A stretch of 59,172 nt of DNA from an uncultured Alphaproteobacteria bacterium (lineage in GTDB: Bacteria; Pseudomonadota; Alphaproteobacteria; Rhodobacterales; Rhodobacteraceae): positions 1-59,172 of the forward strand of contig CACHMT010000008.1 in NCBI GenBank assembly GCA_902581005.1, read 5' to 3'. The notes below the pieces were generated by a model, which had not been told where the DNA came from, searched no databases, and was given only the letters and a program-made list of their open reading frames with translations. Numbering within the stretch: position 1 is the first letter of the stretch; each line of letters opens with the position of its first letter. Positions 40,582 through 49,799 of the stretch are shown here, in pieces. Made by a program: the position numbers and the translations under genes.

Positions 40582-41448
40582 ATGAAACAAACATATTATC
40601 AATTTCTTGCTACTATCATAGCAATAACTTTTTTTATCCAGTCATCACAAGAGGTCTATTCACAGGAAGCTTTGTCAGCCGATACTCCATTTATAGAAGT
40701 AAATGGGAAGATAATAAAATTTGGTAGCGCCATTATCGCTTTTTCAAAGATTCAACAAAGCAACATGAATTTTGATAAGAACACAATTTTTTCTCAAATA
40801 GTTCAACAACTTGTTAATGAAGAATTATTGTCACAAAAAATTGATAAAGAAAATAAACTGACTTTATTGGCACTAGAACATGAAAAACGAAGTGCAAAAG
40901 CAGCTCAAATGGTATCAAAAATACTGAAAAACTTTCCAAATGATGAACTAGTTAAATCAGCATATAAAAATCTAACCAATGAATTCAAGGGATCGCTAGA
41001 ATATAATGCGTCACACATACTAGTAAAAGAAGAGAGCCAAGCGAAAACTATTCGAAAAGACATAAGCAATGGTAAAAATTTTGAAGCTTTAGCAAAAGAA
41101 CATTCTATTGGTCCATCGGGAAAAAATGGTGGAAATCTTAACTGGTTTGATTTGAATAGTATGGTACCTGAATTTTCAACCGCATTAATGGTCTTGTCCG
41201 AGGGAGATATAAGCCAACCCGTGCAGACGAAGTTCGGTTGGCACCTAATAAAATTGAATAAAACGAGAGAAAAAAAGATACCGGAATTCGAGGAAATAAA
41301 AGCTCAGCTAGTACAAAACCTGAGACAAAAAAAGATCAATGATTATTTAAACTCATTAAATGAAAACTCTAAAATAAATTTTGTTGGAAAAGATATCAAC
41401 CCAAACGAAATTACAAATATCAAACTTCTAGAAACACTGGATGAATAA
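40582..41448 (+). CDS. Periplasmic parvulin-type peptidyl-prolyl isomerase
   Basis: A 288-residue protein with a signal peptide (about residues 1-28). An N-terminal SurA-like helical region precedes a parvulin (PpiC) domain of about 90 residues. The latter starts at ASHILVKEESQA and ends at FGWHLIKLNKT. It is expected to help fold exported and outer-membrane proteins. It is divergent from secA and overlaps argJ by 8 bases. Confidence 0.9.
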   Translation: MKQTYYQFLATIIAITFFIQSSQEVYSQEALSADTPFIEVNGKIIKFGSAIIAFSKIQQSNMNFDKNTIFSQIVQQLVNEELLSQKIDKENKLTLLALEHEKRSAKAAQMVSKILKNFPNDELVKSAYKNLTNEFKGSLEYNASHILVKEESQAKTIRKDISNGKNFEALAKEHSIGPSGKNGGNLNWFDLNSMVPEFSTALMVLSEGDISQPVQTKFGWHLIKLNKTREKKIPEFEEIKAQLVQNLRQKKINDYLNSLNENSKINFVGKDINPNEITNIKLLETLDE

Positions 41449-42679
41449 GTCAGATAAACGATCTAATCAAAGTAGTAAGTCTTTTACTCTTGCTGGTTTA
41501 AAATTTGCGACTTGTTGCTCCAGAACAAAATATGAAAACAGAGATGACCTATTGCTAATTGTACTAGATCCTGGAAGCCATATTTGTGCTTGTTTCACTA
41601 CTTCAACAATGCCGTCAGCACCAGTTATTTGGTCAAAAAAAAATGTAAGAAAAAAACAAAATGCAAACCAGAAACTAGTTTTATTAGTAAATGCTGGTAT
41701 TGCCAATGCCTTCACGGGTAAACAAGGCCTAATAGCTTGCGAAAACAAAGTCCTCGCGCTATCTAGCCTTTTTCAATGTGACATAAACAATATTTTTCTT
41801 TCTTCAACCGGTGTAATAGGTGAGCAACTGCCATACCATAATATTATTAAACACTTCGATTTCTTACGAAACGAATTATCAAGTTCTGGCTTGGAGGCAG
41901 CTTCCAATGCGATATTAACAACTGATTTGAAACCAAAAACTTACACAAAAAAATTTAAAATTGACAATAAGATTTTTTCTATTTCTGCTATTGCGAAGGG
42001 TTCGGGGATGATTATGCCAAATATGGCAACTATGCTAGCTTTTATATTTACAGACTTTGCAATCGATAAAAAAACACTTTCGTTGATGACAAAAAAGGGT
42101 GTGCAAGAAAGTTTTAATAGAATATCAGTTGATGGCGATACTTCAACTTCTGACTCTGTTTTTGTAGCTACAACTAATAAAAAGTGCCTTGAACTTACAA
42201 AAGATAGGAAAGAAAAAGCTTTAGATATTTTTTACAATGAGCTTAAAGGCGCAATGATAGACCTAGCGAAAAAGATTGTAATGGATGGGGAAGGTGCAAC
42301 AAAATTTATTGCCGTTAGAGTAAAAAACGCAAAGGATATTAATCGTGCAAGAAGAATTTGTTTTTCAATTGCAAACTCTATTTTAGTAAAGACAGCAATT
42401 GCTGGTGAAGATGCTAATTGGGGTAGACTTATAATGGCAATTGGTAAGACACAGATTAAGTTGGAAATAACAAAAATAAAAATTTATCTACAAAATTTCT
42501 TGTTATGTAAAAATGGTCAAGGCGTAGAGGTAGTTGACGAATTACTTTTGTCAAAAGCTTTGAAAAAGAGAAACATAGATATTTTAGTTGATTTAGCAGA
42601 GGGAGATGAAGAATTTATCGTGTGGACATCGGATCTAACAGAGGAATATATAAAAATTAATGCGGATTATAGATCATGA
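41441..42679 (+). CDS. argJ: Bifunctional ornithine acetyltransferase / N-acetylglutamate synthase
   Basis: A 412-residue enzyme that recycles the acetyl group in arginine synthesis. It is made as one chain that cuts itself before the nucleophile Thr197, within KGSGMIMPNMATMLAF. The two resulting chains form the active enzyme. The start overlaps the parvulin gene by 8 bases and the end overlaps mutT by ATGA. The N-terminal part has SRTKYENRDDL in the position where homologues have a similar substrate-recognition segment. The bifunctional reading is by family. Confidence 0.94.
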   Translation: MNKSDKRSNQSSKSFTLAGLKFATCCSRTKYENRDDLLLIVLDPGSHICACFTTSTMPSAPVIWSKKNVRKKQNANQKLVLLVNAGIANAFTGKQGLIACENKVLALSSLFQCDINNIFLSSTGVIGEQLPYHNIIKHFDFLRNELSSSGLEAASNAILTTDLKPKTYTKKFKIDNKIFSISAIAKGSGMIMPNMATMLAFIFTDFAIDKKTLSLMTKKGVQESFNRISVDGDTSTSDSVFVATTNKKCLELTKDRKEKALDIFYNELKGAMIDLAKKIVMDGEGATKFIAVRVKNAKDINRARRICFSIANSILVKTAIAGEDANWGRLIMAIGKTQIKLEITKIKIYLQNFLLCKNGQGVEVVDELLLSKALKKRNIDILVDLAEGDEEFIVWTSDLTEEYIKINADYRS

Positions 42680-43083
42680 AAACACTGTTAGTTGCTTTGC
42701 TTGGCTTAATCAATGAAAACAATGAAGTTCTCATTTCATTGAGGAAAAATAGAAGTCAATATAACAATTTTTGGGAATTCCCTGGAGGAAAAGTCGAGGA
42801 AGGTGAAACTGTAAATCATGCTTTAGAAAGAGAAATTAAAGAAGAGCTAAATATAGATATTTCTAGCAACTGTGTTGCTCCTCTAACATTTGCAGTAGAT
42901 TACTGTAATACCCATCAAACAATTCTTATGCTTCATATTTGTCGAAAATGGCAAGGTAGTCCCGAGAGTCTTTTGGGTCAAAAGCTTCAATGGGTTAGGC
43001 CCATTAACTTGTTTGATTTTGAGATGCCCAGAGCAAATCTTTTTTTAAAATCGATTTTAAGAGATTGGATAACAACTCCCTAA
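42676..43083 (+). CDS. mutT: 8-oxo-dGTP diphosphatase (MutT, Nudix)
   Basis: A 135-residue Nudix hydrolase that removes oxidised dGTP from the nucleotide pool. The Nudix box is complete, from GGKVEEGE to REIKEELNI (about 38-60). The C-terminus (LQWVRPINLFDFEMPRAN) matches MutT rather than other Nudix enzymes. It is translationally coupled to argJ, a recurrent alphaproteobacterial arrangement. Its stop shares CTAA with the convergent glycosyltransferase gene. Confidence 0.93.
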   Translation: MKTLLVALLGLINENNEVLISLRKNRSQYNNFWEFPGGKVEEGETVNHALEREIKEELNIDISSNCVAPLTFAVDYCNTHQTILMLHICRKWQGSPESLLGQKLQWVRPINLFDFEMPRANLFLKSILRDWITTP

Positions 43084-44153
43084 AAAGAGGCCTTCATTCG
43101 ATAGTAGGTAAAAATATATAGAGCGAGTAACACCAAAAAAACTATGGCGGCATTCATAGTTACGTTATAAAAAATTAATGCCAGTAGACTGGGCGTAATG
43201 AACGCCGGTAAGATTAGGAAGGTTGAAAACGAATTGGCAAAAGTTGAGTTATCCTGAAAAAATTTAAAGTTCCTTATCTTATCAAAAACTAGCTGATGAA
43301 AATGCTCCCTGTCAGCTATTGAAGCTGCTTTTTTTTTGTATAGTCTTCTATAAATTGAGAAAACTGTTTCAACAACTGGCCAGAAAAAAATTAGTAGTAT
43401 TGACCAAGCCGTGATCTCGGGATTCCTTACTAGTAAAAGAATTGCAATCCAAGACAAACAATGGCCTTGAAAGTATGCTCCGCCATCTCCCAAAAAAATC
43501 TTTCCCCAAGGAAAGTTTAATAAAAAAAGCCCTAAAGAACTCATAAAGAAAACTAGACAAAGCAGAACAACCAAGGCGTCAGAGGTTAACCAGGCAATTA
43601 CAGTTAGGAAAAAGGACGTTGATAAAGAAATACCTAAGGATAAGCCATTTAATCCGTCTATTACATTAAATGAATGTGTAACACCTGTTGTTGCAAATAT
43701 CGTGAATAAAATAGCTAACGGAGATAATAAAAAAAGTTGGTCAACAAATAGAACATCTACTCTATTTAACCATGTTTTAAGTAGAATAATGGCTATGATG
43801 GACGAAATGGCAGCCCCTACCAACCGATAGACTGGTCTTACTTTGAAATGTAGATCGTCGAGCAAGCCAAATATGAGAACGGGTACTCCAGATAATATAA
43901 TATAACCCAGATAGTTACTGGAAAAATTATCTGAGTTATACCAAGCGTACACACAGCCCACCAATATGGCTATACCACCTATTCTAGGAGTGGAACCAAC
44001 ATGGCTTCTTTGAACTTCTACATCTCGTAGTCCGCGTGCGGAGTATTGATGATGAATTCGTCCTGATATAATTATCAAAATAGAGACTAGAAAGCTGCAA
44101 AAAAGGGCGTTGTCGTAACCTGACAAAAACCGTGTAATAGCTTCAAGCTCCAT
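43080..44153 (-). CDS. WecA/MraY-family polyprenyl-phosphate sugar-1-phosphate transferase
   Basis: A membrane protein with about ten helices. The conserved cytoplasmic motifs are LLDDLHFKVRP, SFNVIDGLNGLSLG (catalytic Asp) and FLGDGGAYFQGH. These place it in the WecA/MraY family, which starts glycan synthesis by loading a sugar phosphate onto undecaprenyl phosphate. The ATG at 44153 (357 residues) gives the usual short N-terminus. An in-frame ATG at 44213 would add 20 residues without hydrophobic character. It is the likely priming enzyme for the exopolysaccharide genes that follow. Confidence 0.87.
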   Translation of the reverse strand: MELEAITRFLSGYDNALFCSFLVSILIIISGRIHHQYSARGLRDVEVQRSHVGSTPRIGGIAILVGCVYAWYNSDNFSSNYLGYIILSGVPVLIFGLLDDLHFKVRPVYRLVGAAISSIIAIILLKTWLNRVDVLFVDQLFLLSPLAILFTIFATTGVTHSFNVIDGLNGLSLGISLSTSFFLTVIAWLTSDALVVLLCLVFFMSSLGLFLLNFPWGKIFLGDGGAYFQGHCLSWIAILLLVRNPEITAWSILLIFFWPVVETVFSIYRRLYKKKAASIADREHFHQLVFDKIRNFKFFQDNSTFANSFSTFLILPAFITPSLLALIFYNVTMNAAIVFLVLLALYIFTYYRMKASF

Positions 44154-44285
44154 TTTTTTTCCAGTTATAATTTCTCTATTGATTAATAGACATTTTTTAA
44201 AATTTATTTGCAAGAAATTGTTTGGGTTTACTGAAAAAATGATCGGGTTTACACTTATTATATCTTAGTCCGTACTGTAGGAGAA

Positions 44286-45014
44286 ATGTTGAGAATTCAT
44301 CTTTTAGATGTTTTGAGAGGGATCTCTGTTTCAGCTATGATCGTCTATCACTTTTTTTGGGATTTAGGCTACTTCGGATTTATTGAATTAGAAAACATAA
44401 CGCGAGGATTACCTCTGCTTTTTGCTCAATGCATAGGAGCAAGTTTTATCATTATCTCAGGTATATCTCTAAGGCTGGCTAGCTATTCCAGCAATTTCAG
44501 TGCAAAGTTCTTAAAGCGCTTGTTAGTTTTAGTGTTGATCTGCTTGGCGATAACTTCAATTACATTTTATTTAGATAAAAAAAGCTTTATTTTTTTTGGG
44601 ATACTACACTTTTTGGTAACATGCTCTCTTCTAGGCTTGCTTTTTGTAAAGATACAAAATAATAAAATTTTATTTATAGTATTTGTTTGTTCTTTAGTTG
44701 TTAGTGTGAGTAATATTAAATTTGATTTACCCAGCCACTTTTCTTGGCTAGGCTTAAATAGTGAAGTACCAATAACCAATGATTTTTATCCACTATTTCC
44801 ATGGGTCAGCTTTTACTTTTTTGGTTTGTGTGTTTCTAAGCACGTAGAAATATTTCTAACGCATAGAAATAGTAGTTGCCGAAATGACTACTCTAAATTT
44901 TTTACTATTTGCAAAGGGCTCCAGATTTTAGGAAGAAACTCACTGACTGTTTATATTTTGCATCAACCAATATTTTTTTCTTTATTCTTAATATTTATTC
45001 GAATAAGCTCTTGA
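44286..45014 (+). CDS. Integral membrane HGSNAT-type (DUF1624) acyltransferase
   Basis: A 242-residue protein with about seven hydrophobic segments. It begins LRIHLLDVLRGISVSAMIVY, then HFFWDLGYFGF, the signature of the heparan-alpha-glucosaminide N-acetyltransferase catalytic domain (DUF1624). A late SLTVYILHQPIFF also fits. Such proteins carry acetyl groups across the membrane to sugars. Between a glycan-priming transferase and a polyprenyl synthase, it may decorate an extracellular polysaccharide. Substrate unknown. Confidence 0.8.
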   Translation: MLRIHLLDVLRGISVSAMIVYHFFWDLGYFGFIELENITRGLPLLFAQCIGASFIIISGISLRLASYSSNFSAKFLKRLLVLVLICLAITSITFYLDKKSFIFFGILHFLVTCSLLGLLFVKIQNNKILFIVFVCSLVVSVSNIKFDLPSHFSWLGLNSEVPITNDFYPLFPWVSFYFFGLCVSKHVEIFLTHRNSSCRNDYSKFFTICKGLQILGRNSLTVYILHQPIFFSLFLIFIRISS

Positions 45015-45035
45015 AAATTTTTTGGATAGATTGAA

Positions 45036-45758
45036 ATGCATATAGGATTTATTTTAGATGGGAATGGAAGATGGGCCGCTAATAAGTCTTTACCTAGATC
45101 TATTGGTCATAAGAAAGGCGCTGAAAATGTCGAGAAAATTTTAAAAAGTTGTAGAGATCTTGGGATATCAAATATTACACTATATGCATTTTCAACAGAA
45201 AATTGGAGTAGACCAGTTTTTGAGATTAAAGCTTTAATGAAATTGTTTCATTATTACTTGAAGAAAAAACTTACAATGCTGTACGAAGAAAATGTGAAGG
45301 TTGTCATAATTGGTGACATAAACCCCTTCCCAAAAGTTATTAAAGATTACATTAAAAACTTGGAAAAACTTACTAAAAATAATGATGGTATGTTTTTAAA
45401 TTTGGCTATGAACTATGGAGGAAGATCTGAAATTGTAAGAGCTACTAAGGGAATAGTTAAAGCTGTTTCAGACGGAATAGTTAAAATTGAAGATTTAGAT
45501 GAAGACCTGTTCTCTAAGTACTTATATACCGATGGTCAAAAAGATCCAGACCTTATAATTAGGACGGCAGGAGAAAAAAGGCTTTCTAACTTTTTACTCT
45601 GGCAATCTGCATATAGCGAACTGTATTTCGTTGAAAAAAATTGGCCAGACTTCAATAAGTTTGATCTGATTGAGGCATTGAATCATTATAAGTCAAGAAA
45701 AAGAAAGTATGGCTCGATAGAAGCTAATGATAAGACCGAGAGAAAAAAGGTAAGCTGA
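45036..45758 (+). CDS. Cis-polyprenyl diphosphate synthase (UppS family)
   Basis: A 240-residue enzyme that extends farnesyl diphosphate to the long polyprenyl carrier. The active site is HIGFILDGNGRWA with Asp8. The later IRTAGEKRLSNFLLWQSAYSE (about 176-196) holds the IPP-binding Arg and Ser residues. It is not in the usual pyrH-frr-uppS-cdsA setting but inside an exopolysaccharide cluster. It may therefore be a second, dedicated copy; whether a housekeeping uppS exists cannot be seen here. The next gene starts on the base after its stop. Confidence 0.88.
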   Translation: MHIGFILDGNGRWAANKSLPRSIGHKKGAENVEKILKSCRDLGISNITLYAFSTENWSRPVFEIKALMKLFHYYLKKKLTMLYEENVKVVIIGDINPFPKVIKDYIKNLEKLTKNNDGMFLNLAMNYGGRSEIVRATKGIVKAVSDGIVKIEDLDEDLFSKYLYTDGQKDPDLIIRTAGEKRLSNFLLWQSAYSELYFVEKNWPDFNKFDLIEALNHYKSRKRKYGSIEANDKTERKKVS

Positions 45759-47882
45759 TTGTTTAGAAATCGGATTTGTATCTTTCTTAACTTGCTTATC
45801 TCGGTCCTCTTAACCACTATTAATGAAGTCAATGCCTCGGAAGGAATATATGAAACGCCGAGAATTCTTAACACTTATGGTATGCCTGGGAGTATTGACA
45901 CTCCTACAGCTGAGGTGTTCCCTGAAGGCCAGTTTTCAGTTTCATCCTCCATTTTTGGCGGCACAATCAGAACGAACCTCTCCTTTCAGGTAACAAATGG
46001 TGTGACGGTAAGCTTTAGGTACGCAAGAATACCAAGTGCTCGTGGTAATCACCGCGGGTACTTTTGGGATAGGAGCTTTGATATTCATTATTTGTTCAAT
46101 GAGCAAAAAAAATACCTCCCTTCAATAGCAATAGGTTTGCGGGACTTTATCGGTACAGGTCTTTATACCGGTGAGTACTTAGTTGCTACAAAAAATATAA
46201 CTCAAAATATAAAGATTTCCGGTGGGTTAGGGTGGGGTAGATTATCTGGAAAGAACAATAAAGCAAATATTTTTGGCTTAAGCAATGAACGTATTGCCTT
46301 TTCAACTGGATTTGGCGGAACATTACACTCAAACCATTTTTTTTCTGGTAGTAACTCCCCATTTTTTTCTTTGTCTTATGATTTAAGCCCAAGGCTCGAG
46401 ATTATTGCTGAAATATCTTCGGATGATTATGGTATGGAAGTTGCAACTTCGAGGGGGTTCAAACGAAGAAATGACGTCAATTTCGCTTTAAAATACGAAT
46501 TGGCGCAAGGATTTTCTCTGATGGGGAAGCTGATGCATGGTGATGCAATTGGCTTAAGTGGTACATTAGCGCTTAACCCCAGAAACAACCCCTATAAAAG
46601 TGGGATAGAACCGGCACCATTGCCACTATTAGGAAATAAAGCTCTTATAGAAACCCAGTCTCTAATGAAAAGTGATATTTTTTCTGAAAGTGCAGAGCTC
46701 TTAGAATTAGATGGCATCATTTTACTTACAATGAAGATAGAGAATAAGTTCGTGAATGTTGAAGTTTTTGATAGAAACTATCTAGATGTGTCACAAATGA
46801 TAGGTAGGGTGGCTAGAGTTTTATCTAAGACAGTTCCTTTAAGTGTAGAATTTTTTAAAATTAAGGTAGTTGACTACCAAGCCGGATATTCGGTTTCAAA
46901 AATAATAATTGAAAGAGAAAGTTTAAGAGAATTTGAATTGAAATTTGATGGTCCGGCTAGCCTTTGGAAGGATGTGCAAATCGAGAATGCATCAGCAGGA
47001 ATAAATTCATCTTTTACCCTGTCAGATAGTCCTACAACTTGGTCTTTCTATCCTGATGTTGATTTACTGCTTTTTGACCCCCACTTCCCTATAAACGGTA
47101 GCCTTGGATGGGAGGCTACGTTGTCTTACAGAATAAACAATTCGACTATAATCAATAGCTCGGTCAAACAACCTATACTTACAGCCCTTAACGAGATTAA
47201 ACGAGGTCCAAAATCTGGGCTCCCCAATGTCAGGTCTGATTTTATGTTCTACTACAGAGACATAAGTACACGACCATATATTAGTAGTCTAACAATTGAT
47301 CAATTTTACAAACCTTTCAAAAACATTTATGGACAGATAAATTTTGGTTACCTTGAAATGATGTATGCTGGGATAAGAGCAGAAGCAATTTGGAAGGATG
47401 CAAATAAGCCTTATGCCATTGGTTTAGACTTAGCAAGTATTAATAAGAGAAATACATATGGGGACTTTTCTATTCTTAGTAATAACTATTCAACTATAAT
47501 CGGATCAGTATATTACGATTTTCAGAGTGATTGGAATGTCCAATTGGATGCAGGGCGATATCTTGCAGGTGATTACGGGACGACATTTTCCTTATCAAGG
47601 AACTTCAATAACGGATGGGAGATTGGTGCGTATGCAACTTTAACTAACGTAAAGTTCTCTACTTTCGGTGAGGGTTCTTTTGATAAGGGAATTACTTTGA
47701 AAATACCTCTGTCTTGGTTTACAGGAAAAAAATCTCAGGCTTACTCAAAATCTGTTATCAGACCAATTACTGGGGATGGAGGAGCACGTCTTCATTTGGA
47801 TGATGACAAGTTTTTATATCGTAATATTGCGAGGTATGGCGAGAGAAGCTTTAATAAAAATTGGAAGAGAGTCTATCGATGA
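45759..47882 (+). CDS. yjbH: YjbH-domain exopolysaccharide outer-membrane protein
   Basis: A 707-residue protein with a TTG start directly after the previous TGA and a signal peptide (about 1-27, ending EVNAS). The mature start ETPRILNTYGMPGSIDTPTA is typical of YjbH/GfcD-type proteins. The C-terminal half is rich in alternating strands and aromatic residues, consistent with a beta-barrel (for example YYDFQSDWNVQLDAGRYLAG). In E. coli, yjbEFGH is an exopolysaccharide operon. Here YjbH is followed by YjbF- and YjbE-like genes. Confidence 0.86.
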   Translation: MFRNRICIFLNLLISVLLTTINEVNASEGIYETPRILNTYGMPGSIDTPTAEVFPEGQFSVSSSIFGGTIRTNLSFQVTNGVTVSFRYARIPSARGNHRGYFWDRSFDIHYLFNEQKKYLPSIAIGLRDFIGTGLYTGEYLVATKNITQNIKISGGLGWGRLSGKNNKANIFGLSNERIAFSTGFGGTLHSNHFFSGSNSPFFSLSYDLSPRLEIIAEISSDDYGMEVATSRGFKRRNDVNFALKYELAQGFSLMGKLMHGDAIGLSGTLALNPRNNPYKSGIEPAPLPLLGNKALIETQSLMKSDIFSESAELLELDGIILLTMKIENKFVNVEVFDRNYLDVSQMIGRVARVLSKTVPLSVEFFKIKVVDYQAGYSVSKIIIERESLREFELKFDGPASLWKDVQIENASAGINSSFTLSDSPTTWSFYPDVDLLLFDPHFPINGSLGWEATLSYRINNSTIINSSVKQPILTALNEIKRGPKSGLPNVRSDFMFYYRDISTRPYISSLTIDQFYKPFKNIYGQINFGYLEMMYAGIRAEAIWKDANKPYAIGLDLASINKRNTYGDFSILSNNYSTIIGSVYYDFQSDWNVQLDAGRYLAGDYGTTFSLSRNFNNGWEIGAYATLTNVKFSTFGEGSFDKGITLKIPLSWFTGKKSQAYSKSVIRPITGDGGARLHLDDDKFLYRNIARYGERSFNKNWKRVYR

Positions 47883-48571
47883 TGAGAACAATTTTTGTCC
47901 TTCTCTCTTTATTATGTTTATCTTGTTCCTCTGATAGCATTATTAGTTCCGAAAAAACCTTATTATACAAAATTTATAAAGATGTTATAAAGACGAAGCC
48001 TGCTTCTAGTCCATCAAAAGATATTAATGAAAAAATATTATATGACAAAGCATGGCTTTCTAAATTTAATTACCCCATAATATTACTTTCTTCACTGGAT
48101 GGTAAAAACACTGCTACCTTAGTTGCCCTAGGTAATTATAAGGATAAACTGACATGGGTTAGCGCAGATGGAATTAGCGTCAGCTTTTTAAACGGAATAT
48201 TAATAGCCACAAGGGGTTACTCAGAGGATTTAATGGAATCACAACACAATGATTTAAACACCTTATTTTCCAAAAACACAAAAAAGCGAATAAAAAAATA
48301 CAGATACCTAAATGGTGAAAATCAGTATAGAGAATTAACTTTTACTTGTACTGTTGTAGAAAAAACAAATACCCCTTCCTTTTTCTTAGACATGAAGCTT
48401 GAAACAACAAAATTTACTGAAACTTGTAAAGCAAGTACTACTGGCCATACTAACGAATATTACGTTCTACCCAATACAAGTATTGTCCTAAAATCAAAAC
48501 AGTGGATAAGTGAAACAAATGGATCCATAAATATATATAACTATTATGCTTTCCAAAATAACTTATTCTAG
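47882..48571 (+). CDS. yjbF: YjbF/GfcB family lipoprotein
   Basis: A 229-residue lipoprotein with a short hydrophobic signal and Cys15 at the end of LLCLSC as the lipidation site. The residue at -3 is an unusual Cys. The start is one of two tandem ATG codons (47879 or 47882) overlapping the yjbH stop. The body has a YjbF-like strand-rich sequence with RYLNGENQYRELTFTC (about 133-148). It probably pairs with YjbH in polysaccharide export or modification. Family assignment is from sequence feel plus position. Confidence 0.78.
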   Translation: MRTIFVLLSLLCLSCSSDSIISSEKTLLYKIYKDVIKTKPASSPSKDINEKILYDKAWLSKFNYPIILLSSLDGKNTATLVALGNYKDKLTWVSADGISVSFLNGILIATRGYSEDLMESQHNDLNTLFSKNTKKRIKKYRYLNGENQYRELTFTCTVVEKTNTPSFFLDMKLETTKFTETCKASTTGHTNEYYVLPNTSIVLKSKQWISETNGSINIYNYYAFQNNLF

Positions 48572-48703
48572 GTAGAAAGCTGTTGCGATTTTAACACACA
48601 ATAGATTCTGCAAAAATAAAAGATGGAATAAAAAAAAATATATTTTAAAATCATGGTTTATGTTGTATAAAAAATTATGCTAGCAAATCGTAGGAGTTAA
48701 CTA

Positions 48704-48940
48704 ATGCGTATTATTAAAATTTTAGCAACTTTAACTTTCATACTGTCATTGAGCTCTCCATCTTTTTCACAGAGCACAGCGGCAGGAGGAGCCAGTGGTA
48801 GTGCTGGCGCAGCTGGAGCATCAGCAGCATCAGCAGGTGCGGCTGGAGCAGCGGCGGCAGTATCAACTACAGTCGCAGTAGCTGCTGCGGCAGTGGCAGC
48901 AGTGGTTGTCGCTGTACAAGCAAGCACGAGCTCAACTTAA
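48704..48940 (+). CDS. Small secreted Ala/Gly/Ser-rich protein, YjbE-like
   Basis: A 78-residue protein with a clear signal peptide (about 1-22, SPSFSQ) and a mature part made almost only of Ala, Gly, Ser, Thr and Val. It resembles E. coli YjbE in size, composition and neighbourhood, being next to YjbH and YjbF homologues. Low complexity makes homology unprovable by eye. AGGAG precedes the ATG, and an intrinsic terminator follows. It is separated from yjbF by 132 bases, so it may have its own promoter and high expression. Confidence 0.65.
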   Translation: MRIIKILATLTFILSLSSPSFSQSTAAGGASGSAGAAGASAASAGAAGAAAAVSTTVAVAAAAVAAVVVAVQASTSST

Positions 48941-48958
48941 AAAAGTTAAAAAATAGCG

Positions 48959-48988
48959 AGGGACAAGTTTAAATACTTGTCCCTTTTT
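48959..48988 (+). terminator. Intrinsic terminator after the YjbE-like gene
   Basis: AGGGACAAGT and ACTTGTCCCT form a perfect 10-base-pair stem around a six-base loop, and the strand continues into five T. It closes the exopolysaccharide gene group. The 264 bases between this gene and the next (48941-49204) hold no gene that I can support. Confidence 0.88.
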
Positions 48989-49204
48989 CCATTTTGCGGT
49001 TTCCCAAAGGCACCTAGATCTATTCATCATGATTTTACTGAAGCGGAAACTTCATTTGTTTATAACTTAAATGGTCTTGCACAATCAACAGACAACCAAG
49101 TTTAATCGCTTTTCTGAATTGAAAAACAACAAATAAGAAATTTAAATAAGTGAAATTAGCTACACATAGGTAATAAATATACCTGTCACATTTTTTAGCC
49201 TACT

Positions 49205-49711
49205 TTATATGAAGGTTTTTATAATACTTATTTTTACGGTTTCCATCCCCGGATTATACTTCCAAATATCACCGCTTGATCTGTGATCATATCCTAACGA
49301 TATTCTCCAATCAGTATTTATTGAATATTCCAACTCTATGCCTGACCTAAACATAATCCATCCACCTAAATCTTCTTCGTTATTTTTTACATAAAATCCT
49401 GGGAAAAAATCAAAATTAAAGTTAAGTGCATGATTTAACTTAACTTTTCTAATAAATCCGTAACCTAACCAAAGTCCACCTTGATCCGTTAAAGATATTG
49501 ACCTTCCTCTTTGAAGAGGTCCAAATTTCTTTTTTTCATAAAAAGAATATTGAACCTCTTGACCAACGATTTTGTTCTGAAACTCTACAGCTGAAAAAGA
49601 ATGTTTTAAATAGCTTTCAGTTATACTTTCGGAAAATCCATTTTTAATTGGGTTTTCATAAGATAATATGGTTGAAATTGAAAATAATACTGCATATATC
49701 CCGCCCCACAT
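49205..49711 (-). CDS. PagL-like lipid A 3-O-deacylase / acyloxyacyl hydrolase family
   Basis: A 168-residue protein with a hydrophobic N-terminus and a strand-rich body, as expected for an eight-stranded outer-membrane barrel. The C-terminal DHRSSGDIWKYNPGMETVK contains His143, Ser145 and Glu157. This repeats the H-x-S and Glu (+14) spacing of the PagL catalytic triad (His126, Ser128, Glu140 in Pseudomonas aeruginosa). It would remove the 3-O acyl chain from lipid A. It is followed on the other strand by sugar-transfer genes that could also modify LPS. Confidence 0.75.
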   Translation of the reverse strand: MWGGIYAVLFSISTILSYENPIKNGFSESITESYLKHSFSAVEFQNKIVGQEVQYSFYEKKKFGPLQRGRSISLTDQGGLWLGYGFIRKVKLNHALNFNFDFFPGFYVKNNEEDLGGWIMFRSGIELEYSINTDWRISLGYDHRSSGDIWKYNPGMETVKISIIKTFI

Positions 49712-49799
49712 ACCTAACCTCCAGAAATGAGCTATGATAGCATTTTATCATTTACAAGAACACTATCGTTTTTTAAAAGTATGACAAAGGAGAATGTAA

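Noticed and set aside
44154-44213. Longer start for the WecA-like gene
   Set aside because: Adds a charged 20-residue segment before the usual membrane-protein start; not impossible but less likely.
49160-49190. Small hairpin considered as a terminator for the PagL-like gene
   Set aside because: Only a 5-base-pair stem and no T run on the relevant strand.
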